A stretch of DNA of 64,000 bases from Streptomyces sp. A 4/2 (GTDB taxonomy: Bacteria; Actinomycetota; Actinomycetes; Streptomycetales; Streptomycetaceae): the NCBI RefSeq assembly GCF_940670765.1, contig NZ_CALNVW010000037.1:1-64000 (forward strand), given 5' to 3'. Below the pieces are notes generated by a model. The model made no database searches. It was not told the DNA's origin and saw nothing but the letters and a program-made list of their open reading frames with translations. Position numbers and translations under genes: made by a program. This document shows positions 35,680 to 45,014 of this stretch, piece after piece (the first letter of the stretch is position 1; the number at the start of each line of letters is the position of its first letter).

Positions 35680-37785
35680 ATGGGCATCGGAATCACGCAG
35701 GAACAACGGGAGTTGGCCGACGCGGTACGGGGCCTGCTGGCCCGCGAGGCACCGGCCGAAGAGGTACGCAAACTGCTCGACGCGCCACCCGGCACCCCGG
35801 GGCGCCCCGCCTACTGGGACGCTCTCGCCGGGCAGGGCCTCCTCGGGGCGCATCTGCCCGAGGAGTACGGAGGTGGGGGCGGCGGGCTGCCGGACCTGGC
35901 CGTCGTCCTGGAGGAGGCGGGCCGGGCGGCGCTGCCCGGCCCGTATCTGCCCACCGTGCTGGCCTCCGCCGTACTGCACCGGGCGGGCCGCCCCGACCTC
36001 GCCGCGCCGCTCGCGGACGGCCGGTGGACCGGCGCGGTGGCGCCCGGCGCGGAGGGCGACCCCGTGCTCGGCGGCGCGGAGGCCGATCTGGTCGTGCTGC
36101 GGTACGGCGGCGGATGGGCCGCTGTCGACGCCGCCGCGCTGGACATACAGGTCCAGCAGGGCGTGGACCCCACCCGGCCGACCGCCGGGGTGCGGGTGCG
36201 CGACGCCGTACCCGCCGACCGGATGCTGGCGATCGACGACACCCTGGTGACGGACCTGGCGGCCGTACTGTTCGCCGCCGAAGCCTGCGGCACGGCGGCC
36301 TGGGCGCTGCACACCGCCACCGAACACGCCAAGGTGCGCGAGCAGTTCGGCCGCCCCATCGGGCAGTTCCAGGCGGTCAAGCACCTCTGCGCCGACATGC
36401 TGCTGCGCGTCGAACAGGCGAGGGCGCTCACCTGGGACGCGGCCCGCGCCGTCGACGACCGCCCCGAGGTGCGCGGCCTCGTCGCCGCGCTGGCCGCCGG
36501 GGCCGCGCTGGACGCCGCGTACAGCTGCGCCAAGGACTGCATCCAGATCCTCGGCGGAATCGGCTTCACCTGGGAGCACGACGCCCACATCCACCTCCGA
36601 CGGGCCCTGGTGGCACGGCAGTTGCTGGGTGCCGGGGACGCGCACCGGGCGCGGGCCGTCCGGCTGGCGGCGGCCGGTGCACGCCGCGAACTGCGGCTGG
36701 AACTCCCGGCCGAGGCCGAGCCGTACCGCGAACAGGCCCGCACGGCCGTCGAGAGCGCCCGCGGCCTCGACCCGGCCGCCGCCCGCCGCGCCCTCGCACC
36801 CACCGGCTATGCGGCGCCGCACCTGGCCGAGCCGTACGGGCTGGGCGCCGGACCCGTACAACAGCTCGCCGTACAGCAGGAGTTGAAGGCGGCCGGGGTC
36901 AAGCTGAGTGACCTCGGCATCGCCACCTGGGTGGTGCCCTCGCTGCTCGCCCACGGGACACCGGAGCAGCAGGAGCGCTACCTCGCCCCGACCCTGCGCG
37001 GCGACCTGCTCTGGTGCCAGCTCTTCTCGGAGCCCGGCGCCGGGTCGGACCTGGCCTCGCTGCGGACCCGCGCGGAGCGGGTGGAGGGCGGCGGCTGGCG
37101 GATCAACGGCCAGAAGGTCTGGACCTCGGCGGCGCAGTGGGCCGACTACGGGATCCTGCTCGCCCGTACGAACCCGGAGGCGCCCAAGCACCGGGGGCTC
37201 ACCTACTTCCTGGTCGACATGAAGCGGGCCTCCGGGATCGATATCCGGCCGCTCAGGGAGATCACCGGGGACGCGCTCTTCAACGAGGTGTACTTCGACG
37301 ACGTCCTGCTGCCCGACGACGCGGTGGTCGGCGAGGTGGACGACGGGTGGAAGGTGGCCCGCAACACGCTCGGCAACGAACGCGTGCACATGGCCGACCA
37401 GTTGACCTTCAGTACGGGTGTCGAAGCACTGATCGCCCGGTCCGCCACGCTGGACGGCGCGACCGTCGCCCGCATCGGCCTGCTCGCCGCCGAGGCCCAT
37501 GCCCTGGCCTGCATCGGCCTGCGGACCACTCTGCAACAGGTCTCCGGCCTGGAACCCGGCGCGGGCGCCTCGTTGCGGAAACTGGTGCAGACCCCGCACC
37601 AGCAGAAGGTCGCCGAACTCGCCCTGGAACTGCTGGGACCCGCGGGCGCGGTGGGCGAAGGACCGGCGGAGCGGGCCGTCCACGGCTTCCTGATGTCACG
37701 GTGCCTGACCATCGCGGGCGGGACCACGCAGGTACAGCTCAACGTGGTCGCGGAGCGGCTGCTCGGGCTGCCGCGCGATCCGTGA
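35680..37785 (+). CDS. Tandem (two-domain) acyl-CoA dehydrogenase, FadE34-like
   Basis: A 701-residue fusion of two acyl-CoA dehydrogenase modules. The first half (to ~330) has a degenerate N-part and the helical REQFGRPIGQFQAVKH region. The second half carries the FAD/substrate segments WCQLFSEPGAGSDLAS, GQKVWTSAAQWADYG and a C-terminal GGTTQVQLNVVAERLLGLP. Mycobacterial FadE34, a bile-acid/cholesterol side-chain enzyme, has this length and duplicated layout. No ribosome binding site precedes the ATG, so translation is probably leaderless. KstR-type and CTGAC-type operators adjoin the start. Confidence 0.9.
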   Translation: MGIGITQEQRELADAVRGLLAREAPAEEVRKLLDAPPGTPGRPAYWDALAGQGLLGAHLPEEYGGGGGGLPDLAVVLEEAGRAALPGPYLPTVLASAVLHRAGRPDLAAPLADGRWTGAVAPGAEGDPVLGGAEADLVVLRYGGGWAAVDAAALDIQVQQGVDPTRPTAGVRVRDAVPADRMLAIDDTLVTDLAAVLFAAEACGTAAWALHTATEHAKVREQFGRPIGQFQAVKHLCADMLLRVEQARALTWDAARAVDDRPEVRGLVAALAAGAALDAAYSCAKDCIQILGGIGFTWEHDAHIHLRRALVARQLLGAGDAHRARAVRLAAAGARRELRLELPAEAEPYREQARTAVESARGLDPAAARRALAPTGYAAPHLAEPYGLGAGPVQQLAVQQELKAAGVKLSDLGIATWVVPSLLAHGTPEQQERYLAPTLRGDLLWCQLFSEPGAGSDLASLRTRAERVEGGGWRINGQKVWTSAAQWADYGILLARTNPEAPKHRGLTYFLVDMKRASGIDIRPLREITGDALFNEVYFDDVLLPDDAVVGEVDDGWKVARNTLGNERVHMADQLTFSTGVEALIARSATLDGATVARIGLLAAEAHALACIGLRTTLQQVSGLEPGAGASLRKLVQTPHQQKVAELALELLGPAGAVGEGPAERAVHGFLMSRCLTIAGGTTQVQLNVVAERLLGLPRDP

Positions 37786-37932
37786 GACCGGGCGGGGGAG
37801 CGGCGCGCGGGGCAGAGGGTGCTGGGGGGTGCTGCCTCGCGCGGCGGGATGCGAAGTGGGTCGCGTACATCAGCGACGCCGAGGACTTCTCCCCCTTCCG
37901 TTGGCCGCCTCCCGCTGCCAGTATCGAAGTAT

Positions 37933-37947
37933 CTGACGATCCGTCAG
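37933..37947 (+). promoter_or_regulatory. CTGACGnnnCGTCAG palindrome, Ltp-like thiolase promoter
   Basis: CTGACG-ATC-CGTCAG, perfect 15-bp palindrome 38 bases before the thiolase start. No KstR-type site is present here. Confidence 0.7.
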
Positions 37948-37984
37948 TTAACTGGATGGTGGCAGCGGACCGGGAGGCGGAACC

Positions 37985-39175
37985 ATGAAGGCGTACATCG
38001 TCGGCGTCGGGATGACCAAGTTCGAGAAGCCGGAGAGCCGTGACTGGCAGTACTGGGACATGGCGAAGGAAGCGGGCACCCAGGCGCTCGCCGACGCGGG
38101 TGTCGACTACGGGCAGGTGGAGCAGGTCCCCGTCGGCTACTGCTTCCAGGCGTCCACCGCCGGGCAGCGGGCCGCGTACGAACTCGGGCTGACCGGGGTG
38201 CCCGTCTACAACGTCAACAACAACTGCGCCACCGGGTCCACCGCCCTCATGATGGCGCGGCAGTTCGTCGAGGGCGGTGTCAGCGACTGCGTGCTCGCCC
38301 TCGGCTTCGAGAAGATGAAGAAGGGGGCGCTGGGCGGCGGTTCCGACGGGGGCGACTTCAAGACCTCGCCCGTGGCCCGGCACTACGGGATCATGGCCGC
38401 CGGGCACGGCTTCGAGATGTCCCCGCCGACCGCGCAGATCTTCGGCAACGCGGCCCGGGAGCACATGGAGCGGTACGGGACCACGGCGGCCCAGCTCGCC
38501 GCCGTCGGCGCCAAGAACCACCGGCACTCGGCGGAGAACCCGCGCGCCCAGTTCCAGGACGTCTACACGGTCGACGAGATACTCGCCGCCAAGACCATCC
38601 ACCGGCCGCTCACCAAACTCCAGTGCTCGCCGACCTCGGACGGGTCGGCCGCGGCCGTCGTCGTGTCGGAGCGGTTCGTCGTCGAACACGGGCTGCACGA
38701 CAAGGCGGTGGAGATCGCGGGCCAGGCGATGACGACCGACACCGAGGAGAGCTTCGCCTCCGGGTCGTGCATCGATGCGGTGGGCAGGCCGATGTCGCGG
38801 GCGGCGGCGCGCCAGGTGTACGAGCGGTCCGGGCTCGGCATCGAGGACGTGGACGTCGTCGAACTGCACGACTGCTTCTCGGTCAACGAGCTGCTGACGT
38901 ACGAGGCGCTGGGGATGTGCCCGGACGGCGAGTCCGGCAAGCTCGTGGAGAGCGGGGCGACGACGTACGGCGGCCGGTGGGTGGTCAACCCCTCGGGCGG
39001 TCTGATCTCCAAGGGCCACCCGCTGGGCGCGACCGGCCTCGCACAGGCCGCGGAGCTGGTGTGGCAGCTGCGCGGGGAGGCGGGCGCCCGGCAGGTCTCC
39101 GGGGCGCGGGTGGGCCTCGCGCACAACATCGGGCTGGGCGGGGCGGCCGTGGTGACGATGCTGCGGCGGGGGTGA
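37985..39175 (+). CDS. SCP-x/Ltp-like thiolase (lipid-transfer protein-type)
   Basis: A 396-residue thiolase-superfamily protein of the SCP2-x/Ltp type. The nucleophile region is NNNCATGSTALMMA, with HDCFSVNE and the GHPLGATGLAQAAEL motif. Actinobacterial relatives (Ltp) act on branched or steroid side-chain CoA esters, as thiolases or retro-aldolases with a DUF35 partner; none is adjacent here. It is the only gene of its promoter and carries the CTGACG palindrome. It follows the FadE34-like gene by 200 bases. Confidence 0.9.
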   Translation: MKAYIVGVGMTKFEKPESRDWQYWDMAKEAGTQALADAGVDYGQVEQVPVGYCFQASTAGQRAAYELGLTGVPVYNVNNNCATGSTALMMARQFVEGGVSDCVLALGFEKMKKGALGGGSDGGDFKTSPVARHYGIMAAGHGFEMSPPTAQIFGNAAREHMERYGTTAAQLAAVGAKNHRHSAENPRAQFQDVYTVDEILAAKTIHRPLTKLQCSPTSDGSAAAVVVSERFVVEHGLHDKAVEIAGQAMTTDTEESFASGSCIDAVGRPMSRAAARQVYERSGLGIEDVDVVELHDCFSVNELLTYEALGMCPDGESGKLVESGATTYGGRWVVNPSGGLISKGHPLGATGLAQAAELVWQLRGEAGARQVSGARVGLAHNIGLGGAAVVTMLRRG

Positions 39176-39224
39176 CCGGGCGGCGGGCACCGAGGGTCCC
39201 TGGCCATGATCCGTCGGTCAGGCC

Positions 39225-40274
39225 CTACGGCTGTCCGCCGGGCTGTCCACCGGGCCGTTCCCCTGGCCGCTTGCCCGGCCGTTCGCTCCGACTGCCCTCC
39301 GACCGACCCCGGTTGCGGGCCACCGCGCCCGCCCGTTTGAGGGTGCGGATCACCGGGGCGGTCTCGACCGTGTCGACGCCCGGAAGCGCCCCGATGCGGT
39401 CGGAGAGGTACGCGTAGAGGTGCTCGTCGTCCGGGCATAGGACGTTGACGAGCAGGTTGGTCCGCCCGGTGGTGGCCGCCGCGTACGCCACCTCGGGGTG
39501 ACCGGCCAGCGCGGCGCCCGCGGCGGCGAGCTGCGCCGGGCGTACCGCCATCCACATCGCGGTGGCCGCCGGGCTGCCCAGCGCGCTCTCGTCGATGTCC
39601 AGGTCGAAGAAGAGCGCCCCGGCCGTGCGCAGTTGGGCGATGCGGCGGCGCACCGTCGACTCGTGGCAGCCGGCCTCGGCGGCCAGCTGGGCGTGCGGCG
39701 TACGGCCGTCCCGGGTCAGCGCGGTGAGCAGGATCTGGTCCAGATCCGTGAGCTCCACCGGAGGCGCCTGGGCTTCGGGCGGCGGGTACGCGGGGGCGAG
39801 GGCGTCCCGCTGCTGCCGGCTCAGTGCGGAGGTGGGGCCGTCCCAGGTGGTCGGGCCGCCCTTGAACAGCCTCAGCATGCGGTGCGCCGTGATCGAGGTG
39901 ACCCGGCGGCTCGCCGGGATCCGGTCCATCAGCAGCGCGTCCCGGTCCCGGTCGCCGTGCACCGCGAGGTGACAGATGATCTCGGTCCCGCCGGAGGCGA
40001 GCTGGACCCACCGGGTGTCGTCCCGCTCGGCCAGCGCACGGGCCAGACCGAGCGAGGCGCTGGGGACGCACTGGAGGCGCAGCGCCCACACCGTCTGCCC
40101 GACGGGCCGGGGGTTGAGCCGCCCCACCACCCGGAGCCCGGCCGTCTCGCGGAGCCGGGCGTAGCGGCGGGCGACCAGTTGGTCGGAGACCTCCAGTACC
40201 GAGGCGATCCGGCGCAGCGGTGCGCGTCCGTCGATTCTGAGTGCGTGAATGAGCTGCAGATCGATGGATTCCAT
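39225..40274 (-). CDS. Lrp/AsnC-family transcriptional regulator (duplicated)
   Basis: A 349-residue protein containing two Lrp-like units. The first HTH is IDLQLIHALRIDGRAPLRRIASVLEVSDQLVARR at the N-terminus; a second, LDQILLTALTRDGRTPHAQLAAEAGCHESTVRRR, is near residue 180; an AsnC ligand domain follows. The tail (RSERPGKRPGERPGGQPGG) is repetitive. ATG at 40274 is the family-like start. It is divergent from the UbiD gene, so it probably senses a carboxylate or amino acid and controls ubiD/ubiX. Confidence 0.85.
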   Translation of the reverse strand: MESIDLQLIHALRIDGRAPLRRIASVLEVSDQLVARRYARLRETAGLRVVGRLNPRPVGQTVWALRLQCVPSASLGLARALAERDDTRWVQLASGGTEIICHLAVHGDRDRDALLMDRIPASRRVTSITAHRMLRLFKGGPTTWDGPTSALSRQQRDALAPAYPPPEAQAPPVELTDLDQILLTALTRDGRTPHAQLAAEAGCHESTVRRRIAQLRTAGALFFDLDIDESALGSPAATAMWMAVRPAQLAAAGAALAGHPEVAYAAATTGRTNLLVNVLCPDDEHLYAYLSDRIGALPGVDTVETAPVIRTLKRAGAVARNRGRSEGSRSERPGKRPGERPGGQPGGQP

Positions 40275-40410
40275 GCATCCCGACTCTATCTCGCGTGAAA
40301 ACCGGCATTCGCTTCCCGACTCGTTGCCCCCGGCCGGGGCCGGTCCGGATCCTCGCGGTGGAAGAGGAGGACGGGAGCACCCGGGTACACCGCCCGGCTC
40401 CCGACGGCAC

Positions 40411-41850
40411 ATGAGCGCATTCCGCGATCTCCGGCACTACATCGACCACATGACCGAGACCCTGGGGAAGGACGAGGTCCTCCGGATCGACGGCGCGGAC
40501 CGGGATCTGGACATCGGCGGCATCACCGAACTGATGGCGGAGAAGGAAGGCCCCGCCCTGATGTTCGACAACATCCCCGGCTTCCCGGCGGGGCACCGGG
40601 TGTTCACCAACTTCATGGGGACGGCGGCCCGCACCGCGGTGGCCCTGGGGCTTCCGCCCACCACCGGGAAGCTGGACATCGTGCGGGCCTGGAAGGACCT
40701 GAGCAAGCGGCTCGAACCGGTCCCGCCGGTGGAGGTCGCCACCGGTCCGGTCCTGGAGAACGTCCTGGTCGGCGACGACGTGGACCTCGGGGTCTTCCCC
40801 GCGCCGCAGTGGCACGACGGGGACGGCGGGCGCTACATCGGCACCGCCTGCATGGTCATCACCCGCGACCCCGACAGCGGCTGGGTCAACGTCGGTACGT
40901 ACCGGGCCTGTGTCCAGGGCCCGGACCGGCTCTCGCTCTGGATGCTCGGCAACCGGCACGCCAAGGCCATCGCCGAGAAGTACTGGCAGCGCGGCCGGGC
41001 CTGCCCGATCGCCGTGGTGGTCGGCCAGGACCCGATCCTCTCGACGGCGGCGGCCATCGCCGCGCCGTCCGGGATGTCGGAGTACGACCTGGCGGGCGGG
41101 CTCCGCGGGGAAGGCGTCGAGGTGCTGTACGCGCCGGGCAGCGACCTCCCGGTCCCGGCGTACGCGGAGATCGTCATCGAGGGGGAGATGCCGCCGGTCG
41201 AGGAGGAGTCCGTCCTGGAAGGCCCGTTCGGGGAGTGGACCGGCTACTACACCCACTCGGGCCAGGAGACCGTGGTCCGGGTCACCCGGATCATGCACCG
41301 CGACGACCCGATCATCCTGGGCGCCCCGCCCATGCTCCCGACCGTCCCGGCCGGTGACCAGGCCGTCCCGTTGTACTCGGCCTCGGTGACCTGGGACCAC
41401 CTGGAAGCCTCCGGAGTGCAGAACATCAAGGGCGTGTGGGCCTACGCCCGGCAGCTCATGATGGTCGTCTCCATCGAGCAGACCGGCGCGGGCGACGCGA
41501 TGCACGCGCTGCTCGCGGCGGCGGGGCGCAAGCGGACCGGCGGGATGGAGCGGTACTTCGTGGTGGTCGACGAGGACATCGACATCACCGACATCAACCA
41601 CGTCCTGTGGGCGATGTTCACCCGCGTCGACCCGTCCGAGTCCCTCCAGGTGCTGCGGGCGCCCACCACGGCCATCGACCCGCGACTGTCGCCCGACAAG
41701 CGCGCCGCCGGTGACCTGGGGATGGGCATCGTGCTGATCGACGCGACCAAGCCGTTCGCGTGGAAGGACCAGTACCCGGCGGCCAACCGCGTCGACGACG
41801 CGACCCGCGAGGACCTGCGCAGGCGCTGGGCGGGCGTCCTGCCGCTGTAG
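40411..41850 (+). CDS. UbiD-family prenyl-FMN-dependent decarboxylase
   Basis: A 479-residue UbiD-like enzyme that decarboxylates (or carboxylates) an aromatic or unsaturated acid using prenylated FMN. Seen are RDPDSGWVNVGTYR, which carries the conserved Arg region, and EGPFGEWTGYYT with catalytic/metal glutamates. A UbiX-like prenyltransferase gene follows 163 bases downstream. The ATG at 40411 gives the normal family N-terminus (FRDLRHYIDHM). It is divergent from the Lrp regulator. The substrate is unknown; no ring hydroxylase or CoA ligase is next to it. Confidence 0.91.
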   Translation: MSAFRDLRHYIDHMTETLGKDEVLRIDGADRDLDIGGITELMAEKEGPALMFDNIPGFPAGHRVFTNFMGTAARTAVALGLPPTTGKLDIVRAWKDLSKRLEPVPPVEVATGPVLENVLVGDDVDLGVFPAPQWHDGDGGRYIGTACMVITRDPDSGWVNVGTYRACVQGPDRLSLWMLGNRHAKAIAEKYWQRGRACPIAVVVGQDPILSTAAAIAAPSGMSEYDLAGGLRGEGVEVLYAPGSDLPVPAYAEIVIEGEMPPVEEESVLEGPFGEWTGYYTHSGQETVVRVTRIMHRDDPIILGAPPMLPTVPAGDQAVPLYSASVTWDHLEASGVQNIKGVWAYARQLMMVVSIEQTGAGDAMHALLAAAGRKRTGGMERYFVVVDEDIDITDINHVLWAMFTRVDPSESLQVLRAPTTAIDPRLSPDKRAAGDLGMGIVLIDATKPFAWKDQYPAANRVDDATREDLRRRWAGVLPL

Positions 41851-41888
41851 GCCCGCGCCACAGGGGAGGGGAGGCCGCAGTGGCTCTC

Positions 41889-41978
41889 CCCTCCCCGGCC
41901 GGTCCGGCCGGTCCGTCCGTCCCCTATCCGCAGGGTGGTCCGGCCGGTCCGGTTCCCCTCCCCGGCCGGTCCGTCCCA
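41889..41978 (+). repeat. CCGGCCGGTCCG-type short repeats between ubiD and ubiX
   Basis: Several copies of CCGGCCGGTCCG and CTCCCCGGCCGGTCCG fill most of the 163-base gap. No promoter is evident in it. Confidence 0.75.
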
Positions 41979-42013
41979 CCCCCTCCGCCCGATGCCCGCA
42001 CCAGGAGCACGCT

Positions 42014-42640
42014 GTGACCCTCCCCACTCCCACCCCCACCCACGTACCCATCAGGCTCGTTGTCGGAGTCACCGGCGCCACCGGGGCCCCGATCGCTCTC
42101 CGGCTGCTGGAGGTCCTTCGGGAGGTGCCGGAGGTGGAGACCCATCTCGTCCTGAGCACCTGGGCCCGCTCCACCATCGAGGTGGAGACCTCCCGCACCA
42201 GCAGGCAGTTCGCCGAACTCGCCGATGTGACACATAAGTTCGGCGAGATGGGGGCCACGATCTCCTCCGGCTCCTATCCGGTCGCCGGCATGGTCATCGT
42301 CCCGTGCAGCATGAAGACCCTCGCGGCGGTACGGCACGGCTTCGCCGACAACCTCATCTCCCGCGCGGCCGATGTCACGCTCAAGGAGCGCCGCCCGCTG
42401 GTCCTCGTGCCCCGGGAGACACCGCTGAGCGAGATCCATCTGGAGAACATGCTCGCCCTCTCCCGGATGGGGGCCCGCATCGTTCCGCCGATGCCCGCCT
42501 TCTACGACATCCCGCGCGGGATCAGCGACATCGTGGACCACATCGTGATGCGGATCCTCGACCAGTTCGAGCTCCCCGCACCCACCGCGGACATCGCGGA
42601 GCGGTGGCAGGGCCTGGCCGACGCCCGCAGCGGGCAGTGA
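42014..42640 (+). CDS. ubiX: UbiX-family flavin prenyltransferase
   Basis: A 208-residue flavin prenyltransferase that joins dimethylallyl phosphate to FMN to make the UbiD cofactor. Landmarks are GVTGATGAPIALRLLE near the N-terminus, PCSMKTLAAVRHGFADNLISRAADV, RRPLVLVPRETPLSEIHLENM and MPAFYD. GTG start after AGGAGC. It forms a functional pair with the UbiD gene upstream. Length is slightly above the minimum for the family because of a Thr/Pro-rich N-terminal extension. Confidence 0.93.
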   Translation: MTLPTPTPTHVPIRLVVGVTGATGAPIALRLLEVLREVPEVETHLVLSTWARSTIEVETSRTSRQFAELADVTHKFGEMGATISSGSYPVAGMVIVPCSMKTLAAVRHGFADNLISRAADVTLKERRPLVLVPRETPLSEIHLENMLALSRMGARIVPPMPAFYDIPRGISDIVDHIVMRILDQFELPAPTADIAERWQGLADARSGQ

Positions 42641-42761
42641 CCGGCGGGTCGTCCGGTGCGTGACGGGACGGGGGCGGCTGCGCGGAAGAAGGTACTAGGC
42701 CGGATGGACCAGAGCGCTTGCGCTGATATGCGGATGCACGGGCCACCGGTCGGCTGCGAAC

Positions 42762-44294
42762 ATGGCATTCATGTCGCGAACCTCCTCGGACGGCCACATA
42801 TCCGCCCCCCGCCCCCGGTCTTCCCGCACCCGGCCATCTACCTGGCTGGTGATCCTCGCCGCCTGTGCCGGTCAGTTCCTCGTCGTGCTCGACGTGTCCG
42901 TCGTCAACGTCGCCCTGCCCTCCATGCGCAGCAGCCTCGGACTCAGTTCCACCGGGCTGCAGTGGGTCGTCAACGCGTACGCCATCGCCTTCGCCGGATT
43001 CATGCTGCTGGGCGGCCGGGCCGGGGACCTCTTCGGGCGCAAGCGGATGTTCCTCGTCGGGCTCGGGCTCTTCACCCTCGCCTCGCTCGCGGGCGGACTC
43101 GCCCAGGAGGGCTGGCAGTTGCTCGCCGCGCGGGCCGTGCAGGGGCTCGGCGCCGCGGTACTGGCACCGTCGACGCTCACGATCCTCACCTCGGCCGTAC
43201 CCGAGGGCGCGGCCCGCGCACGGGCCATCGCCACCTGGACGGCTGTCGGCGCGGGCGGTGGCGCCGCGGGCGGACTCGTCGGCGGCGCGCTGACCGACGC
43301 GCTGTCCTGGCGCTGGGTCCTGCTGATCAACGTGCCGGTCGGCGCGCTCGTCCTGGTCGGTGCGGCCCGCTGGATCAGCGAGAGCCGCGCCGGTGGCGCC
43401 CGGCGGCTCGACCTGCCCGGGGCGGTGCTGGTGACGGCGGGCACGGCCGTACTCGCGTACGGCATCGTGCAGACCGAGGCCGAGGGCTGGACCGCCGCCG
43501 CGACGCTGGTGCCGCTGCTCGCCGGAGTGGTGCTGATCGGGCTGTTCCTGACCGTCGAGGCGCGCACCCGGGTGCCGCTGATGCCGCTGAAACTGTTCAA
43601 GGTGCGTTCGGTGGCCGCGGCCAACGCGGCGATGTTCATCTGCGGTGCGGGCAGTTTCGGCATGTGGTACTTCATGACGCTCTACGCCCAGAACGTGCTC
43701 CACTACTCGCCGTTCGTCGCCGGGCTGGCGCTCATCCCCAGTTCGCTGAGCGTCGTCGCGGGCTCCAAGCTCGCGCCGCGGGTGATGGCGCGCGTCGGGG
43801 CCAAGCACGTGGCGGTCGTCGGCACGCTGATCACCGCCGTCGGGTTCGGCTGGCAGTCGACGATGACCGCGCACGGGACGTACGTCGTCTCGATCATGCT
43901 GCCCGGCATGCTGATGATGCTCGGCGCCGGACTGGCCATGACACCGCTCGCCTCGCTCGCCACCTCCGGCGCGGCACCCGGCGACGCGGGTCTGGTCTCC
44001 GGGCTGGTCAACACCGCCCGCACGCTGGGTGGTGCGCTCGGCCTCTCCGTACTCTCCACGGTCGCCGCGTCCGGCAGCCGGGGCGGCACCGGGGCCGAGG
44101 CACTGACCGCGGGGTACGGGCTGGCGTTCCGGTGGGGCGGGTTCATCCTGCTGGGGGCGGTGGTGCTGATGCTGCTGTGGATGCCGCGGGCCTCGGGCCC
44201 GATCCTCCGGCGCCCGGCGGCGTCGGGCCCGGCCGACGAGCGACGGGACCCGGCCGCACCGAGCCCGGCGGCAGCGAGCCCGTCCGACGACTGA
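42762..44294 (+). CDS. MFS transporter, DHA2 (EmrB/QacA type)
   Basis: A 510-residue, 14-helix drug:H+ antiporter. Motif GGRAGDLFGRKR lies in loop 2-3 and LDVSVVNVALPSM in helix 1, both typical of DHA2. A Pro/Ala-rich soluble tail follows the last helix. Start at 42762 or 42774; neither has a strong ribosome binding site. The inverted repeat AGCGCttGCGCT at 42713-42724 may be an operator. It might export the UbiD product or an unrelated compound. Confidence 0.88.
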   Translation: MAFMSRTSSDGHISAPRPRSSRTRPSTWLVILAACAGQFLVVLDVSVVNVALPSMRSSLGLSSTGLQWVVNAYAIAFAGFMLLGGRAGDLFGRKRMFLVGLGLFTLASLAGGLAQEGWQLLAARAVQGLGAAVLAPSTLTILTSAVPEGAARARAIATWTAVGAGGGAAGGLVGGALTDALSWRWVLLINVPVGALVLVGAARWISESRAGGARRLDLPGAVLVTAGTAVLAYGIVQTEAEGWTAAATLVPLLAGVVLIGLFLTVEARTRVPLMPLKLFKVRSVAAANAAMFICGAGSFGMWYFMTLYAQNVLHYSPFVAGLALIPSSLSVVAGSKLAPRVMARVGAKHVAVVGTLITAVGFGWQSTMTAHGTYVVSIMLPGMLMMLGAGLAMTPLASLATSGAAPGDAGLVSGLVNTARTLGGALGLSVLSTVAASGSRGGTGAEALTAGYGLAFRWGGFILLGAVVLMLLWMPRASGPILRRPAASGPADERRDPAAPSPAAASPSDD

Positions 44295-44352
44295 CCGCGG
44301 GGGCCGCCGGGCCCCCAGGGCTGTTGGACACCCTGGGCTGTTGGGCTAACTG

Positions 44353-44385
44353 GGCTGTAGCCGGGAAGGCTTTCCGGCTACAGCC
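44353..44385. terminator. Bidirectional terminator between MFS and response regulator genes
   Basis: GGCTGTAGCCGG (44353-44364) pairs with CCGGCTACAGCC (44374-44385) around a 9-base loop. It overlaps the last codons of the minus-strand response regulator and ends the plus-strand MFS transcript. Confidence 0.78.
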
Positions 44386-44983
44386 AGCCCCGCTGCCGGG
44401 CCGACCGCACCGCCTCCATGCGGTTACGGGTCCCCGTCTTGCCGATGGCCGACGAGAGGTAGTTGCGGACCGTCGACTCCGAGAGGTGCAGCTTGCCCGC
44501 GATGTCCGAGACGGTCGCCCCGTCCACCGAGGCGTTCAGCACCTCGCACTCGCGGGCGGTCAGCGGACTGGGTCCCGCGCTGAGCGCCGCCGCGGCCAGG
44601 GCCGGGTCGATGACCGTCTCCCCGGCCAGCACCCGGCGGATCGCGGCGGCCAGCTCCTCCACCGGCCCGTCCTTGACCAGGAATCCCGCGGCCCCCGCCT
44701 CCATCGCACGGCGCAGATAGCCGGGCCGGCCGAAGGTGGTGAGGATCAGCACCCGGCAGCCGGGGGCCTCCGTACGCAGGTCGGCGGCGGCGTCCAGCCC
44801 GCTGCGGCCCGGCAGTTCGATGTCCAGGAGCGCCACATCGGGGGACGAGGCAAGGACCTCCGGCACGATCTGGTCACCGGTGGCCACCTGGGCGACCACC
44901 TCGATGTCCTCCTCAAGTCCGAGGAGCAGGGCGAGCGCACCCCGCATCATTCCCTGGTCTTCGGCGAGGAGGACTCGGATCAT
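44378..44983 (-). CDS. NarL/LuxR-type response regulator
   Basis: A 201-residue response regulator with an N-terminal receiver (phospho-acceptor Asp in VALLDIELPG, acidic AEDQ) and a C-terminal LuxR helix-turn-helix (LTAREC...ATVSDIAGKLHLSESTVRNYLSSAIGKTG). ATG at 44983 follows GGGAGAGC. It follows the histidine kinase gene by 31 bases, and the ABC transporter genes precede it in the same direction, so it is likely to control that transporter. Confidence 0.93.
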   Translation of the reverse strand: MIRVLLAEDQGMMRGALALLLGLEEDIEVVAQVATGDQIVPEVLASSPDVALLDIELPGRSGLDAAADLRTEAPGCRVLILTTFGRPGYLRRAMEAGAAGFLVKDGPVEELAAAIRRVLAGETVIDPALAAAALSAGPSPLTARECEVLNASVDGATVSDIAGKLHLSESTVRNYLSSAIGKTGTRNRMEAVRSARQRGWL

Positions 44984-45014
44984 TCGCTGCTCTCCCTGTT
45001 CCACTTCCACCGGC

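Noticed and set aside
38563..42258. Very long minus-strand open frame across the thiolase, Lrp and UbiD genes
   Set aside because: No domain recognisable, composition dominated by Arg/Gly/Pro, and it covers well-supported genes.
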